From contig CM082582.2 in the NCBI GenBank assembly GCA_040954595.2, forward strand, positions 3,534,001 to 3,598,000: a stretch of DNA of 64,000 nt, read 5' to 3'. Both the position numbers and the translations under genes were made by a program. Under the pieces are notes generated by a model, which worked only from the letters and a program-made list of their open reading frames with translations, did no database searches and was not told the origin of the DNA. This DNA is from Balanoglossus misakiensis. Lineage: Eukaryota > Hemichordata. Below are positions 1 to 11,700 of this stretch, piece after piece. Position 1 is the first letter of the stretch, and the number at the start of each line of letters is the position of its first letter.

Positions 1-4
1 ACAG

Positions 5-3000
5 GCATTGCCTGGTACCAATCTTCCAATTAAACTACCAGTCTTACCAAGTATACAGACAATAACTACTGCATCACTAGGAAGAAAGCGTGGAAGGCCT
101 CGGAAAGTTCCTAAGACCGAGGAAGAACTGATGGAAGAAGAGAGAAAAAAGAGAGAAGAGGAGGACAAGAAGGCAGAAATTAAGCGTCTTGAAGAAACGA
201 TGCAAGACTCTCCGGATGGTTTTGAATGTTCACAGTGCAAGCGTAACTTCAAGAAGATAAGGCAGCTGAAACATCATAGGTGTGTGCCTGAATACTTTGA
301 AGATGAACCAGCAGCGAAACGATCACGTGGTAGAGTTGCGTTATCAAATAAGAATAGAGAGAGTGCCGAGTCGCACGGCGACGACAAGACTACCATTGGT
401 GATGGTTCTGTAACTGCACAGCCGTCTCTGACCGTGTTTGATGGGACAACTGAAGCAAATGTTCGCATACCTCGAGAGAAAGTGGAGAATGGAGAAGGCA
501 GTCAGATGACCGACGCATTGGGTAGACGCAAACCGGACAAGAGATCCCGAATGTCCTATCTGGAGAAGTACGTCATCGGCGAAATCACCGAGCACTGTAT
601 ACAGCAGACTATCAATCAAGGGAATGCAGTTCCACACAGAACTAACACCACGAATCCAGTCCTGAGGGTGTTCACATGCCCTCACTGCAACAAGTTATTC
701 AAATACAGGCATGCTTTGGCCGTCCATATTCTGATTCACAAGGACATCAAACCTTTCAAGTGCACGCTGTGCGATTACGCGTCCAACAGCTCGGGAAATC
801 TCAATGTGCATATGCGTAAACATACTGGTGAGAAGTTCAAATGCGATAAGTGTGATTTCACATGTATCAACAAAGGACACCTGAAAGTACACAAAGCAAG
901 GCACGGGTCCGTACGCTATGAATGTGAACTTTGTGGCAAGAAAGTGCACCACCCCACTGAACTGCTGAAACACATCAAATACAAACATGATGTTGAGAAA
1001 GACTCTCACGCCAAAGAATTCTTCGAACGTAAGAAGATGGAAAGTCGCAGTGGCAGACGAGCCTTGCTGTACCAGTGTAACATTTGTGAACGCAAGTTCA
1101 AGACCAAGCGAGATCATGACATCCACTTATATCTGCACACCAATGAAAAACCACACAGATGTGAACTGTGCGATTATGCAACAGCTCGCAAACCGTACAT
1201 AAAGGCCCACGTGAAGAAACACAAGATTGTGTACGTTTGCTTTTACTGCGATGAAAGATTCCTGAGTTCAATCAAACTGTCGAGTCATCTTCAACAGACA
1301 CACAGCGCTCTGCCAGATTTTGATTTAACAACAGCTACGACCAATTCCATTAATACAAGTTTGTATTTAAGCGATCCTTCCAACAAGTATACATTTACAG
1401 ATGAGAAAGTGGATGTCGTGCATCAAGAGAATCCTGCTTCTTCCCAGTCCGATTTGGATTTGCAAGCCTCACTGCCACCAAAGGAAGGAAATCCGGATGA
1501 TCCGACAGAAGTTTCAGAGGGCAAAGAGGAAGGCGCTCAACAACAGAAACCATCATTTGCAGCAGTGCCACCTGTTGCTGTCATGAACGAACTCAGTTAT
1601 CAACATCTAACCATGTCACTTTTGGAGAAACTCAAAGAGATCTTTGGCTCCTTTGAGTGCGAGGAATGTGGCAAGTTTTTTGTGGCAAAAATCGAATACG
1701 AAAAGCATGCAGTCATACACAACACTGAAAAATCCCTGAAATGCTCACAGTGCAGCTATGCAACCCACCATGCAGATGGACTGAGGCGTCATATGGAATC
1801 TGTGCACAGTGGCATCAAGTATAAGTGTGCCGAGTGTGGCCTGGAAACCGCCAGCAAATACTACCTCAAGATACACATGAAGAAACATTTGGACGGCAAA
1901 AAGTACACCTGCAGCCTGTGTAACTTCATCACAACCGAAGAAGACGAGATGAAAAACCACATCAGTGATACGCATCCAGACATGACATCGTCCGAGCTGG
2001 AACTCATCATGGGAGGCAAGACCCGTCTCAAGTCCAAGATTGGAAGAAGACCGTACAAGTGCCCGTACTGTGGCAAACTCTTCCACAGGGGGAGTTCCGA
2101 TTTGAAGCGGCATATCTGGGCGCACAAGGGAATCAACCCTTTCAGGTGTCAAATCTGCGGGCACGGCACACGAAGCAACAGTAACCTGAAAGCTCACATG
2201 ATGAAACACTCAGATGCAAAGAACCATCTCTGTGACGAGTGTGGCAAATCTTTCAAAACCAAAAACAGCCTTCATGTGCATCAACTGGGGCATAAGAATG
2301 AAAAGAAATACCAGTGCCCTTACTGTGAGTATACGGCCATACAGCCAGCGCATCTGAAGAGGCATCTGGAAACCCATGGCGGTTTGAAACCCTTCAAATG
2401 TGGCCTCTGTGTCAATTACACCACCAATAACAAGGGGACACTCAGGAGTCACTACCGAAAGAAGCATCCCAACGAGCCATTCAAAGAAGATCAGATTCAG
2501 GAGTTCCACATCTCCAAAGACAACCCAGACCTCTTGTCCTTCCCGTGCGACCACTGCGAGTACGTCTTCACCAACAAATGGGATCTCAAAACACACATGA
2601 GGAAGAAACACAAAATGGACGCAGGGACGCCAGTCAGCATGCCGGGACAACAGCAGACCATTGCAGTGTCGGTCGACCAGATCAGCTTAGCAGCAAATTC
2701 AACATCAAACACCACCCAGCAGGAAGTCATCACAGTCGGTCAAACACTGCAAGATGTCGACCCGAACATACAGTACACAGATGCTTCGCAGATCCAGCTG
2801 CAGCAAACGGACAGAAACGCTGTGAACATCTTGCAGCAGATTATGGGAATGCAGGACCTAACTGCAGTGACCACTGCTGTTGTGTCTCAGGATGGCACAG
2901 TCACTACTGATGCTGTCACATACACCACTACAACATTACCCCAGCAAACATATGTAGCTACATCTGAGGGGCAAACCTATGTTGCAGTTGCTCCAGGCTC

Positions 3001-3735
3001 TCAAGGGTAAGTGTATTTTTTAAAGATTGGAAAGCCAAATTTGTTTACATCATTATGCTGATCCAGTACACCCCTTGGACAAGCATATACACCCAGTGGA
3101 CATGCAGATGCCTGGTCGAATGGATTAAATTGTTTTTCAGACAAATGATTCAAATTGTATCATTTGAGTGTTCAGCCACTTTTAATATTCGACCAAGTTC
3201 TTTTGTTGTCGTTTGGGGGGGGGGGGGGGGGGGGGTAAATTTTTTCCAAAATTTTTTTTGCCTGGCTTGTAACTTTTTGTGTGTGACCACTACTACTTTC
3301 ACATTGTGTCCAAGTTCCATTCGTAGAACCTTTACAGCAGGAGATGACATACTCAGAGTGACTATGGTAGTGTGTGTGTAGAAATGAGTTGAGGGATGAA
3401 CTTCAATACCACATTTCTGTGTCCATCTCCAACACTTGTTGCATTGACTGTCCAGACGACGTGAGTGCCCCTGGGCCTCATGTTACTGATCTGTTGCCGT
3501 CCTGATCAAAAATATTGTGTAGGTCACATGTGTGTGCGTTATTTCTTATGAAAATGGCTACACAGTTTCAATGATATGATTTCTTTTCTTTTCTAGACTT
3601 GTGGCAGTTGCACCTGATTCTGTAGTCATCCAGCAGACACCCGATGCAGTCACCGAACAGGTTGTTGGAGACACCACTACAGAAGAGAACAAGAGTCAAT
3701 ATGTGGTTGTGTTGACCCAAACCCAGGAAAACTAA
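5..3735 (+). CDS. Multi-C2H2 zinc-finger protein, 3' part of gene (5' exons outside window)
   Basis: Exons about 5-3006 and 3597-3735; donor GTAAGT at 3007, acceptor TTCTAG ending 3596, stop TAA 3733-3735. The frame is open to the window edge and an AG at 3-4 may be an acceptor, so the N-terminus is missing. Numbering from base 8, an AT-hook-like KRGRPRK lies near residue 27, followed by an acidic/basic charged stretch. One degenerate finger is near residue 72. About 17 C2H2 fingers then follow in three blocks: about 222-434, 548-656 and 683-869. Many linkers resemble TGEKP or a diverged form. The tail is rich in Gln, Thr and Val, without fingers, and ends in VVVLTQTQEN. Known for the family: nuclear, sequence-specific DNA-binding regulator. 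The exact orthologue is not certain; ZNF335- or ZFP64-like is suggested only by the tail composition and by the ELMO/DPM1 neighbourhood. Confidence 0.85.
3215..3235 (+). repeat. Poly-G run in zinc-finger gene intron
   Basis: An uninterrupted run of 21 G lies in the 590-bp intron (3007-3596). Apart from this homopolymer nothing was recognised in the intron. Confidence 0.9.
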
Positions 3736-3850
3736 AACTAATCATGATTTGGCGAGAGTTGGGAGTTCCCCTCACCATGATTAGATTTGGTCTCTATGAC
3801 CGTAATTGACCATTTGTGGTCAGAGCATAACTCAGGGCTGGTACAAGCAT

Positions 3851-4193
3851 ACTCCGATTAAAATCAGATGTAGGGTACAGTGACGTTTTTACGTTGTGGT
3901 ACGGTATTCTTATGCTGTCACCTCACACTACATCTGACTCCAATAGAAGCTCCCATTCAACCTCCCTTTGCGGCCAGGCCAATCAGATTGCATGTTATGT
4001 CGATACACTGAAGGATACCTATTGTTCTCTATAAGGCACCTTCAGATTGGTTTACTAGCCTATCAAAGCCAGAGATTTTGAACGGGAGCTTCTATGGGAG
4101 TTGGTCAGATGTAGTGTGAGGTGACAGCATAAGAATACCGTACCACGAAGTAAAACAAGTTACTGTACCCTACATCTGATTTTAAGCAGATTG
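3851..4193. mobile_element. Foldback MITE, family with ATTAAAATCAGATGTAGGG ends
   Basis: About 343 bp, nearly palindromic over most of its length. The left arm (3851-3948) and right arm (about 4095-4193) are reverse complements, including the inner segment around GTGAGGTGACAGCATAAG. A shorter relative lies at 6507-6645 and end fragments at about 28860 and 44276. There is no coding capacity. It lies about 115 bp after the zinc-finger stop codon, so it is probably in that gene's 3' UTR. The superfamily is unknown. Confidence 0.8.
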
Positions 4194-4489
4194 GTACCAG
4201 CAGTACCTTGTGACTCTGAGGCTTTGCATTGTCTCAACATTGACAGCACCGCATTGGGTATTACCTGTACATTCTGTAAAACTTACCCTTTAGCTTCATA
4301 CGAGCTGTTCCTTTAGAGGTGACATCAACAATGAAAAGACACTGAATGCCTGTGTTACAATGTACATGTATAAACTTTGAAAAATTGTGTTACCAGACAA
4401 GTGTACAGACTTCCTGCCTTTAATTAGCATTTTCTGAGCTTGTCATATTGACAAGTGGTTTTGTCTTAAATAGTGTAATTCAAAAATTA

Positions 4490-6060
4490 ATAATGTTTTG
4501 TAAGTCCCAAAGGATGTAAATATCATACGCCAAAATATGGTTAAAATATCAATATTGTATATAGGGAGAAAGTTTTGCCATTTTTGTTTAAAAACTTGAA
4601 TTGATTAGTGTGAGTCAAACTATAATTGATATATGTGTATGTCATAATTCAGATAAAATGGGAGCACAGTGTCTTTGACACTTTTTTTTTCATTCAAAAT
4701 AATTGAGAATGGCTGTTGCTTTCTAAAATTTAATTTCTTATATGAAATTTAAGCTTGTACGGGACCTAAATGAATATTTAGTCTTGTGTTACTTTAATAA
4801 TAATGCTTGAAAGGTTGTACAAAAATCATATAAATTAAAGGGACAAAGTCTCTCTCTCGCTGCCCTTTTTCCATTAGTTATGTTTGATACCAGACACCGT
4901 TTATCTTAATGTACATGTGGATATATAGTGAATCAACATTCAACCACGCACAATTTCTATACTACTTGTAGACCCCAGAGTGAAAAAAAACCCACCAGAA
5001 TGAATTATCGGTGTTTACCATTCATTCATTTTGGCAAGACTTTTACTCTCATATCCCACAAATGGGATGGAAGTAGTGTGTGGTCTAACGTTGATTCACT
5101 ATACATCCACATGTAGAATAACATAAATAGTGTCTTGTATCAAACATAATTAATGGAAAAAGGGCAGCTAGAGAGAGACGTTGTCCCTTTAAACCAAGCC
5201 AAATTCAAATGTTTATTCCAGCTCTGAGTTCTTAATCTACATAGAAATGATTTTTTTCTTTAGAATATGTATACAATTAAGAGTGAAAATTTGAATGATT
5301 TACCATTCAGTCAACTGAAAATCATTTGAAGTTTTTGAAGAAAAAAAATAGAACTAGATGAATATAATGTAATACAATAATTTGCATAATGGACAAACAA
5401 TAACAATGTCACTTTGACACGTCAACATGATTTGTAAAGTGAAATGGATAATGTTTTGAAGGTCCCAAAGGATGTTATCATATGCCAAAATATGGTTAAC
5501 CTATCAATATTGTATATAGGAGAGAAAGTTTCGCCTTTTTCATTTAAAAACTTGATTTACCAGAAAATCCAGTCTAATTAATTAGTATGAGTCAAACTAT
5601 AACTGATACATGTGTATGTCATAATTCCGATAAAATGGGAGCACAGTGTTCTTGACACTGTTTTGCTTTTCATTCAAAATAATTTAACTTTAGAATGGGT
5701 GTTGCTTTCTAAAAATTAATTTCTCGTATGAAATTTGAGCTTGCGTGGACCAAAATGAATATTTAGTCTTGTTTACTCTCCTTGAAAGGTTGTACAAAAT
5801 TCATATAAATTAAACCAAGCCAAATTCAAATGTTTATTCCTGCTCTTGGTTCTTTATCTATGTAGAATTTTTTTTCTTTAGAATATGTACATGTGTATAA
5901 TTGAGAGTGAAAATTTGAATAATTTACCATTCAGTCAACTTAAAATCATTTGAAGTTTTTAAAAAAACACTAAGAACTTGATGAACATAATGTTATATGC
6001 TAATTTGCATTACGAATAAACAATAACAATGTCACTTTGATGTGTCACCATGATTTGTAA
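4490..6060. repeat. Diverged tandem duplication of about 0.6 kb
   Basis: Unit 1 is 4490-5441 and unit 2 is 5448-6060. Both begin with TAATGTTTTG followed by a CCCAAAGGATGT block and share the order of many blocks, for example GTATGTCATAATTC and CAATAACAATGTCACTTTGA. Unit 1 is longer because a 350-bp element is inserted at 4839-5188. No coding sequence was seen. It is AT-rich and may be part of the zinc-finger 3' UTR or intergenic. Confidence 0.8.
4839..5188. mobile_element. TTAA-flanked MITE (piggyBac/Kolobok type), empty site visible
   Basis: A 350-bp element with inverted ends starting AGGGACAA, more than 50 bp each with few mismatches, flanked by TTAA at 4835-4838 and 5189-5192. The second unit of the surrounding duplication (about 5801-5830) has the same flanks with a single TTAA and no element, which proves insertion and the TTAA duplication. 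No transposase. The ends fit TTAA-specific superfamilies; the TTAAAGGG start recalls Kolobok/T2-type MITEs (inference). Confidence 0.9.
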
Positions 6061-6506
6061 GGCAAGTTTTTGATGGTCTGTCACACATTTGACGAAGATG
6101 TGTTGTATATACCGGTAATAAGTATTTGCATGAGATAACTTTTCTCACTGTGTCTCACTGCCAGCAGTGTCATTCTGTTCAAAGGAATTTTTTTTTCTGT
6201 GCCAGTTGTATTAAGCCATCTGTTAAATTGACAATGCAAATGCATGTACATGTACTATAAACTCTGAACAATATCAGAGTTCAGCAGAAGTGTGACATTT
6301 TTCTGTTTTGATCATAATTACTTTCAGTCATCAGGATAGCTTTGTATGTATTGTGAGTTATTTGAGCATCATCAGTCTTTTCATAGCAATGTTGAGCACA
6401 CAAAAGTAGACCATGCTCTAACTGTTATAACAATTTTTGAAGTGCTACATAAATCCATTTCTTTTTCATCCATCATTACAAACAATTCACTGTCTGACTA
6501 TTTGCT

Positions 6507-6645
6507 AATCTGATTAAAATCAGATGTAGGGTACGACGACGACTTTTACATTGCGGTGTACGGTAGTGTGAGGCGACTGCATAAGAATACCGTACCAGGA
6601 AGTAAAATAATGTCGCGGTACCCTACTTCTGATTTTAATCAGATT
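6507..6645. mobile_element. Short MITE related to 3851-4193
   Basis: A 139-bp element with ends AATCTGATTAAAATCAGAT and its complement. Each end is itself nearly palindromic. The inner part shares CATAAGAATACCGTACCA with the larger copy at 3851-4193. Non-coding. Confidence 0.8.
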
Positions 6646-7652
6646 GATTTTTGCTATTCAAGAACTATATATTATAGGCTGATGAGCAGCACTTTGTCAA
6701 ATATGCTACTTAGAGTTGTACATGGAATTAGTCATCAATGTTGTGGCAGTCAAAAAACTTGCTGTGTCTTCAACAGAAGTCACTGATCTCAACATTATGT
6801 TTTTTTTATTCAATGAATTTGTATTTGAAAATTAATTATTTCCACTCAAAATTTTTGCCATTGGCCATTAATTATTTGGAGGCTGGGCAATTTTTCAGAA
6901 TTCCACTATTTGACATTTTCGTAAACAAAAGGAAGAAATGAAAAATTAAATTGTATGTTACAGCCATGTACTCGGTAAATCCAAACATGAAATTGCCAAG
7001 TTTGATACCTACACATGTAGTTGAATTTTCTCTTTGTTCATGTAATACTAAAATAAATTGCAACTGAATCACATCAGATTATTGGTGACATGTAGTCCTA
7101 ATATAATAGTCAAGCTGGGAATTTAGCATTGTAAAGGAAGCAACCCTTTTTAAATTGCTGGAATTATACAAAGAGCACAAATAGTTTCATTTGAGAAACA
7201 GAGTAGGAAAACAATTTTTGTCGTAAATGAAAATTGAAGTTCAGGTTTGTATATTTTGTAGCAGAATGTATTGAATTTTTTTTATTTCTAAAACCACCCT
7301 TGTTTCTCAAGTGATAAGGTAATGCTTTATATACTTCATTCCTTAGAAATTTATAAATTGTCATGCCAAAGTGTTTGTAGAATTATGATAAGCATAAAAA
7401 TAGTTATGTTGTCAGTTTCAAAATTTACCACAGAACCTGTACATGTTTGAGGTTGTGCAAATAAATTTGTTTTTAATGGCAAATATCATTAATGTCGTGT
7501 CAACAGATTTGTGGAAACAGAGTTCATGCACTCCATGAGAATAGTGGGATTTGAAACAACTCTTGGAAGGTCCTGACAGATTGCTTTTGTTCACTTATGC
7601 TGTCCAAAGTGTCAGTGATCTTGGAAAACACTGCATTCATCAGTCTGGATAA

Positions 7653-7862
7653 TACTGTAAAACACTTTATTTTCGCGAGCAATAAATTTTTGCGAAATAC
7701 GCGAGAGCCAAAATAGCGTGAAAATAAAAAGTTGCGTAAATTGTTTTTGAAGATAACGATGCAGTGAATGAAACAAGAGAACGTAAAAATTAATGCTCGC
7801 GAAACAGTGGCCTCTCAATATCGCGAAAATTTCAACTCGTGAAAATAAAGTGTTTTACAGTA
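7653..7862. mobile_element. MITE with CTGTAAAACACTTTATTTTC ends, TA-flanked
   Basis: A 210-bp inverted-repeat element. Both ends read CTGTAAAACACTTTATTTTC inward and are bordered by TA, as expected of Tc1/mariner-type insertion (inference). The inside has repeated CGCGAAA/TTTCGCG motifs. Relatives lie at 16814-17025, about 58905 and about 61709. Non-coding. Confidence 0.8.
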
Positions 7863-8306
7863 TCACTTCCAGGTCATTCTGGGTGCATCCAATAAACTGC
7901 CCATGGTGATTGATCACAGTGGCAATGACACACATATATACACTGCATGATTTTAACTTCACACTTGACCATAACAGAAATGTCCACAAATTCATCAACA
8001 CCTTCAACTGTGAAATTGGGTATGAATTTTTCAAATGTGTCAGAACTCATAATTTAGCTTCCGATTATAAAGTTTAACTGCAATAAGAAAATTTGTTTTC
8101 ATTTTCAACATTTTGGACACAAGACACCCCTGGCTACTTCTGTCAAATAACCTCAGACAAAAATGATAACTGCATATTATGATCATTATTGTTGCTGTCT
8201 ATGATATCTGTGTAACCAGCTACATAACATGTCCCTGTTCTTAGACTGTCTGAAAATGTGATCTACAGTTTGAGAAACTTTCATAAGCACAGGAGTGCAA
8301 GAAAAA

Positions 8307-8319
8307 TGCTGAGTCTGCA
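8307..8319. promoter_or_regulatory. T-MARE-like site upstream of ELMO
   Basis: TGCTGAGTCTGCA, one mismatch from the Maf/AP-1 palindrome TGCTGAGTCAGCA, about 450 bp before the ELMO start. The flank GTGCAAGAAAA is shared, in reverse complement, with the perfect site at 24158, so both probably come from a dispersed repeat. Confidence 0.4.
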
Positions 8320-8459
8320 TTTTACCATCATTGAAACTCTCACTGGGAAAGTAAGACAAGAACACCCTGTTTTCTATTTATTTTTTATGTTAAAATCCAT
8401 TGGTATATCACATATATTAAAAAGAATCTGGAAAATGACAATAGTTTTGATTAAACGCT

Positions 8460-8770
8460 TCTGGGCGGAAGTCTAGCGCCTCCGTGTGGCCATGTACAGT
8501 GGAGAGTCTGGGTCATGGGTCATCGAGACTATTTATGTCGCTGTCTTCCGCCGCGCCTTTTGCTAAGGGAGTCGGTGAATTGATGTTAATTTCGTGAAAT
8601 TATCAGTGTGAAACTTCCATCGCTCACGGTCAGAAGAATCTCAGAATATTCAGAAGTATTCGATAAGCTCTCTAAAATCGCCAAAACCGAAGTGATCGCG
8701 TCTGCATCTTTTCCCTGAAATTAGGGTCTGTGTACTTCCGGGTTGATTGATAACAGCGATCGCTCCCAAA
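8460..8770 (+). promoter_or_regulatory. Probable ELMO promoter and 5' UTR
   Basis: Local rise in CpG (CTTCCGCCGCGCC near 8548) and an ETS-type core ACTTCCGG at about 8732, without a clear TATA box, ending at the ATG at 8771. This is typical of a broadly expressed gene. The transcription start cannot be placed from the sequence. Confidence 0.45.
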
Positions 8771-11700
8771 ATGTCGGCCCAAATGATGCAAGGTATTGAT
8801 TATATCGTGAAGGCACCGATCCCTAGCGATATAGTCCGCCTTGCAGTTACGATGCCGGGAGAGATTCCTCAACTTTTGCAGTTTGACCAGGTAAGCGCAG
8901 ACGGCGAAACATTCACTCCAGACCCTAAGCCTAACTTTGTGTAGCTGTCAGTGTCCATGTCATGCATCCAAACTTGTCAATCGTTGATCCACAATGTAGG
9001 TAACGTGTTCAATCTCTTTGCCTGCAAAAGGATTCATCACGTTGTACAAACGCAAGAAAACTGCGAATACATGATCCCTGTAAATAACATCATATAACAT
9101 GCAAAGACTTCCAGCAGCCCTCCAAACATATTGGGGGGGGGGGGGGGGATATTTAGGGTGTTTAAATTTGTGATCATACCCGTCCATATTCTAAAGTTCA
9201 TCATAGGTCAAATATATACAGTCTATTTACATGGCCAGTTGCAAAGACGAACAGTCATAAAATGATACAGTACAGCACAGACAATCAACAGAACAAAGTC
9301 TTGTCCGTGAAAGAAAGATATATGGACTTCCGGCATTAAGACCAGGAAGTGATGTTGGGTGTTTCAAATATAGTAAGCTTTTAGTATGTGCCTTAACACG
9401 GTCACCTATGGAAATTTAGCTACAGTTACCATGGTAAACTTTAGATCTAGCCAATCACGGATTTTTAGTGGGTGGCACACCCGAAAAAAAAGCGCCACCA
9501 TATGTTCTCTAGAACCCTCAAATTCGCCATTTCTGCCATATATGGGCGTATGTTAATTGAAGGTGACTGTATACCTTTAATGTGAGTGCAAAATCCATGC
9601 ATTGATTCGAATAGGCATTATCCGGGATAGGCGATACATCGCCATAAGACACACAGCCCTGTCACGCAGAGCTACATCCGGGAATGAAGCAGGCCGGTGA
9701 ATGTTATATTGACTGGTTACTGTGGGAAACCTAGTCAGATGAAACCAGTCTGACAAGGCATGTAATGAAAATATTTATTGCCTGAATATGTTGTGTGTGG
9801 GCCATCATGACAGGAGACCAGTATGCCCTCCTGCGTCAGGCAAATGAACCCATGTGCTGAGGCCCATATACCGGTACCCATGTATTCAATCAATAGGATA
9901 TAACCCATCCCAGGCCATATGGGCACCCGCAATATATCAATCTCAAAGTCAAAATAGGAAGCAGTCACACACTAAAGACAAATGTGGCTGATACCATCAG
10001 CATTTATTTGCTTAAAGGGAGGGATCACCTAGAGTGATTTTGCATATGTCTTCTGCGAATTTGGTTAGCCAATAGAAGTTGTTTTTACCACAAGGCACAA
10101 GTCACCAATTTTCACTAAAATCAAAGAAAAAAAACTACAATATTATCATTATCATGGCATAATTACAGTTTTTCATGTGCTCCAACATGACACAAATGCT
10201 TGGGAAATTTTCGAACGCTAATGTAAACAACTGTATTTCCTCTACAGTAACACTATTTTAAATTGTGGTAATACATGTAATAAAAAGAACGAGATATGTA
10301 CAAGCAATACATCTATTCAAAATAGGAGTGCAACAATCATTGAGTTGGCACTATTTTAAATGAAAGTGGAATCAAGCATTGAAGCAAATTTAAACATTGT
10401 GGAAAATGTTCAAGAAAAATCATTGTGAAAATATCAGTTAGATAATTCTACTTCTAAATGTTTCCCCTTTTCAGAAAAAGCCATTGGCAGCAATCATCAA
10501 GGATTTGTGTGATGCATGGTCCTTATCCGACCCAGAACAGTATGCTCTTCAACAAACAGAAGGTGGTGAAGTCTATATTACGGAGAAAAACAGGAATGAA
10601 ATCAACAATGGCAAAGTGTTGCAGCTGACAATTTCACCAGTAAGTCACAGTTATCATTATTTGACCATCATGGAAATTACAGGTCTCCAACTCACACTAC
10701 CGATCAGTAGGAGTGAATGAACAGAAGACAAGAACTGACTCCACAAACTTTGCAAAATGTTGAAATGTTGAATTTCTAGTTCAGCCAGTGTGACACCTTC
10801 ACACAAACATTCTAATTGATGCATGATCATTTTGCAGAAAGGTAATTAAATTTTTAATTTGGAACTCCATCATATGTTTAACTTTTGTGTTTTTCAGGGG
10901 AGAGCAGCACAAGATGTGTTTGAAAAAATCTCAGTGGGCAAGACAGAGGAGAAGAAACATGCATTGCAGAGACTGGCAAGGCACTCGGCTGATGTCACGT
11001 TTGCTGGAGAGTTCATATCAAGAAAAGGGGTCGAATTGCTCGTGCAAAGAGTTGAAAATGGAGCAGAGTGAGTTGAATGTAAAAAGTTCATTCTGTCTTT
11101 ATAACCTTGATACATGAACACATTTTGTGCCAACTTTGTTTGGAAGAAACATCCGACCTTTAAGAAGGCCATTTTGCCATGCAATCATTAGGCAGGTGTG
11201 AAAATTTTCACTGGTGTGTGGTCAAGCTCTAGTGAAAATCTCAGTGATTGGAATTTACAACTAGACCACAGTGTAGTGTCTGAACACAGTTATTTTTATT
11301 ATCATTTTTTGCGCTCGATTTCAGTCTAAAACTGTCATCTAATGCAAAAAATTGATTTGTTGGTAACTTGGTAGTACTAGCTCCTGAAATCCTTATTTTC
11401 ACGATGTCAAATTGAGTTTCTCCTCAGTGATATTTGAGTCTTACTATTAATTGAAAGGAAAGGAAAGGGATTCATTTTGTATGATGTCAATAAATAACAC
11501 TGAAAACCATGCTTATAGCACACACACACATGTACATGCTAAACAGGGTTATATTACACCAACACTTCACCACACCTCACCTTCCATCCCCAACACACAC
11601 ACACACAAGCCCTGAATAAAAGGCCATTGCTACTTTTGTTATTTTCAGATCTGGTGAGAATTTGGCTTATACACTGACAGCATTTCTGGAGCTTATGGAC

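Larger units (their letters stand above)
6061..8290. other. Intergenic region between zinc-finger gene and ELMO
   Basis: Besides the two MITEs listed at 6507 and 7653, I see only AT-rich sequence with short open frames that have no recognisable domain and no splice context. No gene is called. Confidence 0.6.
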
